A DNA stretch of 64,000 bases from Bacillota bacterium. GTDB taxonomy: Bacteria > Bacillota > Negativicutes > Sporomusales > UBA7701. Below the pieces are notes generated by a model. The model worked only from the letters and a program-made list of their open reading frames with translations. It made no database searches and had not been told where the DNA came from. The stretch is taken from contig JAEZJM010000017.1 of NCBI GenBank assembly GCA_023415775.1, positions 62,001-126,000 on the forward strand, given 5' to 3'. Made by a program: the position numbers and the translations under genes. Of the stretch, positions 8,502 to 15,462 are shown in pieces. Numbering within the stretch: the first letter of the stretch is position 1; each line of letters begins with the position of its first letter.

Positions 8502-10154
8502 ATGAGTAATTTGATATTTGCCATCGTCGCAGCGGCCGGAATCAAAACCGTCGTCTTCTTTATTTATCTTTTTCTGTACTGGCGCTACCGGGAGCGGTTC
8601 CTTGGCTACTGGACGCTGGCGTGGGGACTCATTGCCCTGAAATCGGCCATGGACCCGTTCGTCGTTAACGGCGGCCTATTTATCCCGTTCGCGATAGCAA
8701 TGCAGCTCACCGCCATCTCGAGCGTCCTCGCGCTGGCCTGGGGCACGTGGGATTTCGTCGGTCGGAAACTCCCCGTCTTTTGGGTATACGCCGCCCTTGC
8801 CCTTTCGGCCTTTTCCATTATCGTCATCCTCCTCGGCAAACCTGCATTCCTGGCGATAATACCGCATATAGTCGTATTCGGCCTTATCCACATCCAGACC
8901 GGCTTCCTGCTCCTGCGCAATCCGGGAGTGCGGGGTCTCGGCACGAACATAACCGCCTACGCCTTCATCCTCAACGGATTCCATCAGTTGGACTTCCCGT
9001 TCTTCCGGACGACGGACATGGCGCCCTGGGGCTACCTGCTCGACGCCTTCCTGCGGCTGATCATCGGCGTCGGCTTCCTGCTCGCCTATTTCGAAAAAAC
9101 CCGCGACGACCTCGAAAAGCAGGAATCGCGCTTCCGCCTGCTCGCCGAAAATGCCAGGGACATAATCTACCGCTACCGGCTGACGCCCTCGTTCGCGTGC
9201 GAATACATCAGCCCGGCCGCCGAAGACATCACCGGCTACAAACCGGAAGAATACTACGCGCACCCGGATCTTATCTTCGAAACCGTCCATCCCGATGACA
9301 GGCCCTCCCTGCCGAAGTTCGACCAATCGCTCACGCCAACGGAAACGCCTGTCGCCTTCCGCCTCATCCGCAAAGACCAGAGCCAGATATGGGTCGAGCA
9401 GCACCTCGTCCCCATCCGCGACGAAAACAGCGGCCTCACAGCCGTCGAAGGCATCATCCGCGACGCCACCGCCCGCAAGCAGCTCGAGCAGGAGCTTTTC
9501 CGCCTCGACCGCCTCAACATCGTCGGCCAGATGGCCGCCAACATCGGCCACGAGATCCGCAACCCGCTCACCACCGTGCGCGGCTACCTGCAGGTGATGT
9601 CCCGCAAGCAGGACCTGGAGCAGTACGGCGACAACTTCCGCCTCCTCCTCGACGAACTCGACCGGGCCAACGCCCTCATCACCGAATACCTCTCCCTCAG
9701 CAAAAACCGCCTCACCGACCAGCAGCCCCGCAACCTCAACACCATCGTCGAATCCCTCTTTCCCCTCATCCTCGCCGACGCCGCCATCACCAACCACGTC
9801 GTCCGCCTGGAGCTCGGCGACCTGCCGGAGCTGCCGCTGGACGAAAAGGAAATACGCCAACTGCTCTTAAACTTCGCCCGCAACGGGCTTGAAGCCATGC
9901 GGCCCGGCAAAATGCTGACCATAAAGACAGCGGCGGACGACAGCACCGTCATCCTCGCCGTACAGAACGAGGGACCGGAGATCCCCCCCGAAATCATGGA
10001 AAAACTGGGCATTCCCTTCTTCACCACCAAGGAAAACGGCACCGGCCTCGGCCTCGCCATCTGCTACAGCATCGCCAACCGCCACCGGGCCAAAATCCAT
10101 ATCGACACCGGACCGCGCGGGACGACCTTCTCCGTCGTCTTCCCGCGCACCTAA
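8502..10154 (+). CDS. Membrane PAS sensor histidine kinase (Spo0A-phosphorelay type)
   Basis: The 550-residue kinase has about six N-terminal membrane segments (roughly 5-195), a PAS domain (about 208-325), a HisKA helix pair with phospho-accepting H350 in GHEIRNPLTT, and a C-terminal HATPase with an N-box (FARNGLEAM) and the GTGLGLAICYS lid. The H-box followed by VRGYLQ matches orphan kinases that feed the Spo0A sporulation phosphorelay in Bacilli and Clostridia. No response regulator gene is adjacent, which fits that role, although the partner is inference. AGGAG precedes the ATG, and a clear terminator follows the gene. Confidence 0.9.
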   Translation: MSNLIFAIVAAAGIKTVVFFIYLFLYWRYRERFLGYWTLAWGLIALKSAMDPFVVNGGLFIPFAIAMQLTAISSVLALAWGTWDFVGRKLPVFWVYAALALSAFSIIVILLGKPAFLAIIPHIVVFGLIHIQTGFLLLRNPGVRGLGTNITAYAFILNGFHQLDFPFFRTTDMAPWGYLLDAFLRLIIGVGFLLAYFEKTRDDLEKQESRFRLLAENARDIIYRYRLTPSFACEYISPAAEDITGYKPEEYYAHPDLIFETVHPDDRPSLPKFDQSLTPTETPVAFRLIRKDQSQIWVEQHLVPIRDENSGLTAVEGIIRDATARKQLEQELFRLDRLNIVGQMAANIGHEIRNPLTTVRGYLQVMSRKQDLEQYGDNFRLLLDELDRANALITEYLSLSKNRLTDQQPRNLNTIVESLFPLILADAAITNHVVRLELGDLPELPLDEKEIRQLLLNFARNGLEAMRPGKMLTIKTAADDSTVILAVQNEGPEIPPEIMEKLGIPFFTTKENGTGLGLAICYSIANRHRAKIHIDTGPRGTTFSVVFPRT

Positions 10155-10237
10155 AGCCACCTCTTAATTCTCCGCCAGCTGCGCCCAACTAAAACTATAA
10201 TCATCCAATAACAAAATATTGCGAACCATCCTGAAAA

Positions 10238-10268
10238 CAAGAGCCTGCAAAGGCTCTTTGCTTTTTTT
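10238..10268 (+). terminator. Terminator of the sensor kinase gene
   Basis: AAGAGCC and GGCTCTT form a stem around a four-base loop, followed by TGC and a run of seven T. Confidence 0.75.
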
Positions 10269-10304
10269 GCCAATTTGTCGATTTATATCCAATAATCAAC
10301 TATT

Positions 10305-10333
10305 TTGACATTTAATGCAATTAAGAGTAAAAT
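10305..10333 (+). promoter_or_regulatory. Sigma-A promoter of the acyltransferase gene
   Basis: Consensus TTGACA (10305-10310) and TAAAAT (10328-10333) are separated by 17 bp, about 70 bp before the start codon, in an AT-rich intergenic region. Confidence 0.7.
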
Positions 10334-10401
10334 ATTGGTATATAGTCAGATTTTTTGTCATATTGTGGGAAACGGTGCTGCCGACAATTAGGTGAAAGGG
10401 C

Positions 10402-11595
10402 GTGACCCGTCGCATGAATCAGCTTCTGCCGCGGCCGGAACCCCAGCGCTCTCTGTGCGAACATCGCCTATCGGACCAAATACATATCGGCCTGGCCACA
10501 ACCGCCAAAGAAAAAGAAAAAGTATACCGGCTCCGCTACCAAATATACGTTGAAGAGATGGGGCGGCGGATATCCCGCGTCAACCACCGGCAAAGGCTGC
10601 TGTACGACGACATGGACGACTGGGGCCTCCTCTTCTACGCCCGGGTCGGAAGAGAATTCGTCGGCACCGTACGCCTCCACATCGGCAGCAAGGACGATTT
10701 CGCTCCGGAGCTTGTTGAAACATTGGCGATGGACAAATTTCAGCAGTACCGGCCAAGCACCGGCCACCCCCACCCGCTCTCCTTCGCCTCCAAGGGAATG
10801 GTCGCCCCCCACTGCCGAAATTCTAAAGTGCTCAACCTGCTCACAACCGCCTTTTACCAGGAATGCCGCAATCAAGGCGTAGTCTTCAACTTCGTGGGCT
10901 GCGCCCCGGCCATCGTGGCGATGCACGAGCACCTCGGCGCCCGCCGCTACAAAGACAACTTTTTCGTGCCCGACTACGGCTGTATGATCCCGCTCGTCAA
11001 CCTGCTGGAGGATGTGGAGCACCTCAATCATGTCCGCTCGCCTTTCCGGCTTGTCGCCGGCCAATGGCCCGCTTCCGCGGAATCGGCCGCCTGGTTCGCG
11101 CGCCAATTCCCCCACGCCCCCACCCGCTTCATCAACAAGCCACTTACCGACGAAGCGGCGTTGTGGCGGATCATCGGCGAAAAACTCGGCCAGCCCCCGG
11201 AAACCACGGTCGGGATCTTCCGCGGCCTGTCCGCAGCGGAGGCCAGCATCTGCGCCCATGCCGGCCACATCGTCTCCTTCGATCAGGGCGACACAGTCGT
11301 CTACCCCGACGACGTGAGCGACGAAATCTTCGTCGTCGTAGCCGGCGCACTGGCCGCACGCCGCCATATCGCCGGCCGGCGTCAGGCCCGGACGTTGCTT
11401 CGCCCCGGCCAAGCTTACGGCAAAAAAACCTTCGTCGCCCACGCGCGGCAAAACGCCACCGTCGTCGCCCAGACCGACACCGACCTCCTCGTCCTGCCGC
11501 GCCAGGCGCTGGAACGCCTCAAGCTCCAGCACCCGGCCGTCGCCGCCAAACTGCTTCACAACATCGGCGTCCGGACGGCGCGAAAATACGCATAA
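10402..11595 (+). CDS. GNAT/FeeM-like N-acyltransferase fused to a cyclic-nucleotide-binding domain
   Basis: The N-terminal 200 residues resemble N-acyl amino acid synthases of the FeeM/autoinducer-synthase branch of the GNAT fold: an early RLRYQIYVEEMG segment, GTVRLH, FASKGMVAP and the FVGCAPAIVAMHEHLGARRY block. Residues about 265-390 resemble a CAP-type cyclic-nucleotide-binding barrel, beginning near FRGLSAAEASI with FDQGDTVVYP. Such enzymes join an acyl chain from acyl-ACP or acyl-CoA to an amine; the regulatory-type domain suggests ligand or lipid gating. The product is unknown. GTG at 10402 or ATG at 10414 may start translation. The gene stands alone between its own promoter and terminator. 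Confidence 0.7.
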   Translation: MTRRMNQLLPRPEPQRSLCEHRLSDQIHIGLATTAKEKEKVYRLRYQIYVEEMGRRISRVNHRQRLLYDDMDDWGLLFYARVGREFVGTVRLHIGSKDDFAPELVETLAMDKFQQYRPSTGHPHPLSFASKGMVAPHCRNSKVLNLLTTAFYQECRNQGVVFNFVGCAPAIVAMHEHLGARRYKDNFFVPDYGCMIPLVNLLEDVEHLNHVRSPFRLVAGQWPASAESAAWFARQFPHAPTRFINKPLTDEAALWRIIGEKLGQPPETTVGIFRGLSAAEASICAHAGHIVSFDQGDTVVYPDDVSDEIFVVVAGALAARRHIAGRRQARTLLRPGQAYGKKTFVAHARQNATVVAQTDTDLLVLPRQALERLKLQHPAVAAKLLHNIGVRTARKYA

Positions 11596-11598
11596 AAA

Positions 11599-11626
11599 AG
11601 AGGCACGCGTCAGCGTGCCTCTTTTT
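11599..11626 (+). terminator. Terminator after the acyltransferase gene
   Basis: GAGGCACGC and GCGTGCCTC pair around a short loop and are followed by TTTTT. A-residues on the other side allow weak bidirectional action. A family A repeat starts at the next base. Confidence 0.8.
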
Positions 11627-11802
11627 CGGCCGTTGATAAAGCCTCATCTGCGGCGCACCCGCAAGGGGCAGGCCGCCACTCTAAACGCTGAAGCGCTAAG
11701 AGTGGCGCACTTGCTCCTCGGTTGCCATCCTCAGCGTACGCCCGTGTACGCTTCCGGTGGCAACCTCCGGTGCGCCTTGCATCTGAGGCTTTCTGAACGG
11801 CC
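11627..11802. repeat. Family A foldback repeat, long variant
   Basis: The left end CGGCCGTTGATAAAGC and right end GCTTTCTGAACGGCC are the family A termini. CATCTGCGGCG and CCTTGCATCTG lie just inside. At 176 bp it exceeds the usual length of about 121 bp because of an enlarged middle that contains its own foldback (CCACTCT and AGAGTGG). It fills the gap between the acyltransferase terminator and the convergent nitroreductase gene. Confidence 0.75.
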
Positions 11803-11827
11803 TTTTCTCTTTTACTTTAGCCCGAGC

Positions 11828-12397
11828 CTATTCCAGCCAGAAAATATCCGTATGCTTCCTGGGCGGCACCGGCGGCGTCTGATCGGGCCAGCCCACCGGC
11901 GTCAAAGCCAGCAGCCGCCAGCCTTCCCGGTGGCCGAGGAATTCGAGCAGCTCGCCCTCCACCCACAGCGGCCCCGTCATCCAGCACGTCCCCAGTCCCG
12001 CCTCGTGGGCGAGCAGCTGAAAATTATAAAACGCCGCCGTCGCCGACTGGAAACTGCCGTCCATATACCCTTCCGTTTCCGGCACCTTGGCCAGCGCCAC
12101 CACCACCGCCGGCGCGCCGCCGAAATCCTTGAAATAACCGTGGACGAGGGTGCGCATACTCTCCTTGAACAGCACCTTCAGCCGCGTATCCAGTTGGGCG
12201 ATGCTCTTGCCGGCGATCGCCACCAACTCGTCCTTCTTCGCCCCCGTCAGCACGAAAAAACGCCACGGCTGCGTGTTCATCGCCGACGGCGCCCACAGCG
12301 CCTCGCCGATCAGCCGCTCCAGCAGCTCGCGCGGCACCGGCTCGGGCTTGAACCTGCGGATACTGCGGCGCTCCTTGACAGCCTTCAAAAGCTCCAA
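11828..12397 (-). CDS. Nitroreductase-family flavoprotein
   Basis: This 189-residue protein starts with the family's RRSIRRF motif, has the APSAMNTQPWRF FMN-binding segment near residue 37, and has the LGTCWMTGP loop typical of the dimeric FMN nitroreductase fold. Members reduce nitro compounds, quinones or flavins with NAD(P)H; the physiological substrate is unknown. Translation begins at TTG, supported by a GGAGGGG ribosome binding site. Downstream, 25 bp away, lies a long family A repeat that may end its transcript. No partner genes are apparent. Confidence 0.85.
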   Translation of the reverse strand: MELLKAVKERRSIRRFKPEPVPRELLERLIGEALWAPSAMNTQPWRFFVLTGAKKDELVAIAGKSIAQLDTRLKVLFKESMRTLVHGYFKDFGGAPAVVVALAKVPETEGYMDGSFQSATAAFYNFQLLAHEAGLGTCWMTGPLWVEGELLEFLGHREGWRLLALTPVGWPDQTPPVPPRKHTDIFWLE

Positions 12398-12598
12398 ATC
12401 TTACCCCTCCACTTCGGCCGCCCCCGACGTTCCGCCAGCGTCTTCGTACCGTCGGCGCTCCGTCAACGGCCTAATCTCATCCTCCCCAATTCTCCGCCGC
12501 CGCCCGCTTTTCCTCCGCGCCAGGCGTTGTCCGGCCGACGAAAGCATATATTGTAGCAGACGCCCTTATCGGCTACAATAACAACAGGAGGGATGCCC

Positions 12599-12952
12599 AT
12601 GGACACCGTCACCGGCGAGCAGAAACTGCTGGCCATCATCGCCCACCTCGCCTACTTCTTCGGCGGCCTGGGATTCATCATCGCGCCTCTTCTCATCTTC
12701 CTGCTCAAAAAAGACGACCCCTTCGTCTACGAACACGCCCGCCAGGCCCTTGTAGCCCACCTCGCCCTCCTCGTCGCCGGGCTGGTCGTCGGCCTGCTGT
12801 GCATGGTCCTCATCGGCTTCTTGCTCATCCCCGTCCTCGCCGTCCTCGGCCTCGTCCTCGTCGTCACCTCGCTCATCGCCGCCTTCAAGGCGCTGAATGG
12901 CGAACACTACCGGTATCCGCTGATTCAAGGACTTGTCGCCAAATTACAATAG
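12599..12952 (+). CDS. DUF4870 small membrane protein
   Basis: The 117-residue product matches the DUF4870 (Tic20-like) pattern: GEQKLLAIIAHLAYFF at the start, a DDPFVYEHARQAL segment between helices, and about three to four membrane spans. The function of the family is unknown; it is widespread in Firmicutes inner membranes. The Shine-Dalgarno AGGAGG (12586-12591) fixes the start at the ATG of 12599, because an ATG two codons earlier would leave almost no spacing. The gene is monocistronic, with a hairpin terminator 20 bp downstream and a family A repeat beyond. Confidence 0.85.
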   Translation: MDTVTGEQKLLAIIAHLAYFFGGLGFIIAPLLIFLLKKDDPFVYEHARQALVAHLALLVAGLVVGLLCMVLIGFLLIPVLAVLGLVLVVTSLIAAFKALNGEHYRYPLIQGLVAKLQ

Positions 12953-12970
12953 CGGCCGTTGATACCAAAA

Positions 12971-12999
12971 GCCCTCTCTTATCGAGAGGGCCCTTTCGT
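12971..12999 (+). terminator. Terminator after DUF4870 gene
   Basis: GCCCTCTC and GAGAGGGC pair around five bases and are followed by a weak T-rich tail. Just before it (12953-12964) is CGGCCGTTGATA, an isolated copy of one family A terminus. Confidence 0.55.
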
Positions 13000-13014
13000 T
13001 ATTCGGAAATACAC

Positions 13015-13135
13015 GAGGCTGCCTAGTAAGCTCCAGATGCAAGGCAGACCGAGGACGCGCCGCGACGCGTACACGGACGTACGCTAGCAAGCGCCCGCAG
13101 GTCTAACGCCGCAGATGGACTTTCTAGGCAGCCTC
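13015..13135. repeat. Family A foldback repeat
   Basis: This 121-bp element has inverted ends (GAGGCTGCCTAG and CTAGGCAGCCTC) that differ from other copies. The internal blocks CCAGATGCAAGGC, CGTACACGGACGTACG, GCAAGCG and AACGCCGCAGATGG are those of the family. It lies between two convergent genes and ends six bp before the histidinol-phosphatase-like stop. Confidence 0.8.
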
Positions 13136-13140
13136 CCCCG

Positions 13141-13914
13141 TTATAGCCTCACATATTCGGGTTTGCGATTCTTATAATACACCGGCCTCAGCCCGCAAGC
13201 CGCCGCCATATCGGTCGCCACCGCGAAATGCTTGCCGATCTCCTCCGGCCGGTGCGCATCCGAGCCGATCGTCACCAGCTTCCCGCCCAGTTGGCGGAAA
13301 CGGTGGTAAATGGGCAGCAGCGCCGCCACCGCGTCCGCGTCGCCCATGCGGCGCGTGTTGATCTCCAAAGCCTTCTCCCGCTCCGCCACCCGGCCCAGCA
13401 CCGCGTCCAGGGCGGCCGCGAACTCCCCGTAATGCAGCTCCGGGTCGTCGAACCGCGCATAGCGGGCGATATAATCGATATGCCCCAGGCTGTCGATAAA
13501 ATCGTAACACCCCAGGCAATCGAGCATCTGCCCGAAATATTGGCCATACACCTCCGCCTTGGTGCGGTTAAGATAAAAATCCTCCTGATAAATATCGATA
13601 TGGTCGATAACATGGATCGAACCGATCACGAAATCGAACGGGTGCCTGGCGACGGCCGCGGCGTTCTCCCTCATCAGGTCGGCGCGCATCCCGATCTCGA
13701 TCCCCAGCAGCAGCGTATCGCTGCGCCAGTCGCCGTACGCGCGGAAATACTCGTCCGTATCGAAAACAAACGCCTTGGGCTTGGGATAATCGAGATCGAG
13801 ATGCTCGGTCACGATAATGCCCATCCCCAGCTCGCGGCCCCTGGCCGCCGCCTCCTCGATCGTCATCCGCGAATCGGTCGAAAAAGTTGTATGCATATGA
13901 GTATCGTACAGCAT
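13141..13914 (-). CDS. Histidinol-phosphatase-like PHP hydrolase
   Basis: The 257-residue protein begins DTHMHTTFSTDS, with the HxH metal motif, followed by TEHLD, GIEIG, IGSIHVID and a C-terminal TIGSDAH. This order is typical of the HisJ/HisK type of PHP phosphatase, which hydrolyses histidinol phosphate in histidine synthesis. No his genes are nearby, so the precise substrate is inferred from family resemblance only. The EamA exporter gene lies 15 bp upstream on the same strand, so the two are probably cotranscribed. Confidence 0.8.
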   Translation of the reverse strand: MLYDTHMHTTFSTDSRMTIEEAAARGRELGMGIIVTEHLDLDYPKPKAFVFDTDEYFRAYGDWRSDTLLLGIEIGMRADLMRENAAAVARHPFDFVIGSIHVIDHIDIYQEDFYLNRTKAEVYGQYFGQMLDCLGCYDFIDSLGHIDYIARYARFDDPELHYGEFAAALDAVLGRVAEREKALEINTRRMGDADAVAALLPIYHRFRQLGGKLVTIGSDAHRPEEIGKHFAVATDMAAACGLRPVYYKNRKPEYVRL

Positions 13915-13929
13915 TCCCAGCCTCCGTGA

Positions 13930-14847
13930 TCAGTCTTCCTGCGCCGCCCTGGCAGGCGCGGCCGGCTTGGGGCGGGCGTAATACAAGCCCCAGAAAATCA
14001 CCGCCGCTCCCGCCAGCTGCATCAGCCCGAACTCCTCGCCGAGAAGATAATAACCCGACGCCACGGCGAAAACCGGCGAAATATTATTGAACAGCGACGT
14101 CCGCGCGCTGCCGATCCTGCCCACGCCCCACACCCACAGGAAATTGCCCACGCATATCGCGAACACGCCCGAATACGCCAGACTTAGCCACGCCTCCAGC
14201 GGCACACCGGCCCAGCCGATAGACGCAAAGTCGGGCATCGCGATAAACGCGAACAGCACCGCAGAAATCGTCACAACCACAGCCGTCACCTGATATGCCG
14301 AATACCTTGCCAGCAGCCGCCGGGAAAAAACGGTATAATACCCGTAGCCCAGCTGGGCGCCCAGCAGCAGCAGCGCTCCCTGCCAGTGCCGGCTCTCCAG
14401 GCTTATCTCCTTGTCCGAGCCGAGCACGATCAGCACCACCCCCGCCAACGACGCCGCGATCCCCAGCGCCATCCGGCCGGTCAGAGGCTCGATCCGCCAC
14501 AGGCGGTTGATAACCGCCACACTCACCGGCAGCAGGCACGTCATCAGCGAAGCATTGCCGGCGGTCGTCTTCTCCACCCCCGCGGCAAACCCCAACTGGA
14601 ACACGAAAAAACCGGCCAGGCTGATAAGCACCATCGGCTTCACGTCCTCCCTGGCCAGCGGGCGGTACGTACCGGTCGCAAACACCACCGCCCAAGCCAC
14701 CGCCGTCGCCAGCAGCAGGCGCAGGGCGTTATACGGCACAGGCGGTAAAGTCACCAGGCCGATCTTCATTATCGCGGCATGGATCCCCCAGATGAAGGCG
14801 ACGGAAAACAGCACCAGCTCAACGAAAACAACACTTTTACCCTGCAT
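13930..14847 (-). CDS. EamA-family (DMT) transporter
   Basis: This 305-residue protein has ten predicted membrane segments in two EamA repeats. The second is marked by a WAGVPLEAWLSLAYSGVFA region, and GLYYARP lies near the C-terminus. Drug/metabolite-superfamily members of this type export amino acids, sugars or other small metabolites across the inner membrane. The cargo cannot be inferred. It precedes the PHP phosphatase by 15 bp on the same strand. The region upstream of its start is the long C-rich tract before feoA. Confidence 0.85.
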   Translation of the reverse strand: MQGKSVVFVELVLFSVAFIWGIHAAIMKIGLVTLPPVPYNALRLLLATAVAWAVVFATGTYRPLAREDVKPMVLISLAGFFVFQLGFAAGVEKTTAGNASLMTCLLPVSVAVINRLWRIEPLTGRMALGIAASLAGVVLIVLGSDKEISLESRHWQGALLLLGAQLGYGYYTVFSRRLLARYSAYQVTAVVVTISAVLFAFIAMPDFASIGWAGVPLEAWLSLAYSGVFAICVGNFLWVWGVGRIGSARTSLFNNISPVFAVASGYYLLGEEFGLMQLAGAAVIFWGLYYARPKPAAPARAAQED

Positions 14848-15145
14848 TTATCCCCCGCCTGTAGGCCGACAATATTCACGCCGGACACCAAGAGCCGCCG
14901 GCATGCACTATATTATTCCACACTCCCCCCCGCCGATTCCTCCCTTGCACAGCCTCCCCCCTCCCCGCGCCTCCCGCGTCTCTCCTCGCCCCCATTTCCC
15001 GTGCCGCCCACCGCGCCTCATCACTCGCGCCGTCCCGCGCAGTCTCCCCGCGCCTGCCGACACCTCGCCGGCGAATGTGCCCCGGCCCCGCCGCCGGCGC
15101 AAATCCCCCCGAAAAGCGCCCGCGAAAAAATTTCCCGTCCCCCCA
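14848..15145. other. C-rich gene-free tract upstream of feoA
   Basis: About 300 bp between the divergent EamA and feoA genes contain no credible gene. From about 14925 to 15075 the top strand is dominated by C and T with very few G, a much stronger strand bias than in the flanking genes. No riboswitch or repeat family was recognised. Confidence 0.5.
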
Positions 15146-15168
15146 TTTATACTAACCCGTATTTGCGG

Positions 15169-15204
15169 TATAATATTAATGTAAGCTATTGATAATGTTT
15201 TTCA
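15169..15204 (+). promoter_or_regulatory. feoA promoter -10 and Fur-box-like operator
   Basis: TATAAT at 15169-15174 is a plausible -10; no good -35 is visible. At 15190-15204, TGATAAT-G-TTTTTCA follows the 7-1-7 Fur arrangement (consensus TGATAATNATTATCA), with the left half perfect and the right half partly matched. Its place just downstream of the -10 and before an iron-uptake operon supports iron-dependent repression. Confidence 0.5.
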
Positions 15205-15221
15205 TTTGGGGGAGGCAACCG

Positions 15222-15461
15222 ATGAGCGTCGAAATAACCCTCGACATGGCAGCGGAAAAAGACGCCCTCAAAGTCACCCGCATAATCGGCAAAGGCAAAG
15301 CGCGCCTGCGCCTGCTGCAGATGGGCATCACCCCCGGCACCTCCATCGAGGTGCTTCGCCGCGCCCCCCTGGCCGACCCGGTCGAAATCGCCGTCCGCGG
15401 CGCCAAGCTCGCCCTCCGCCAGGAAGAAGCCAAAAACATCGCCGTCGTCAAGGTAGGCTGA
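15222..15461 (+). CDS. feoA: FeoA ferrous-iron transport accessory protein
   Basis: The 79-residue product is a single SH3-like FeoA domain, recognised from the RLLQMGITPGTSIEVLRRAP segment and its length. FeoA is a small cytoplasmic protein that assists FeoB. The start at 15222 is chosen because GGGGGAGG lies eight bases upstream; a longer reading from 15189 would overlap the Fur-like site and has no ribosome binding site. feoB follows one base after the stop, so the pair is one operon. Confidence 0.92.
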   Translation: MSVEITLDMAAEKDALKVTRIIGKGKARLRLLQMGITPGTSIEVLRRAPLADPVEIAVRGAKLALRQEEAKNIAVVKVG

Positions 15462-15462
15462 C

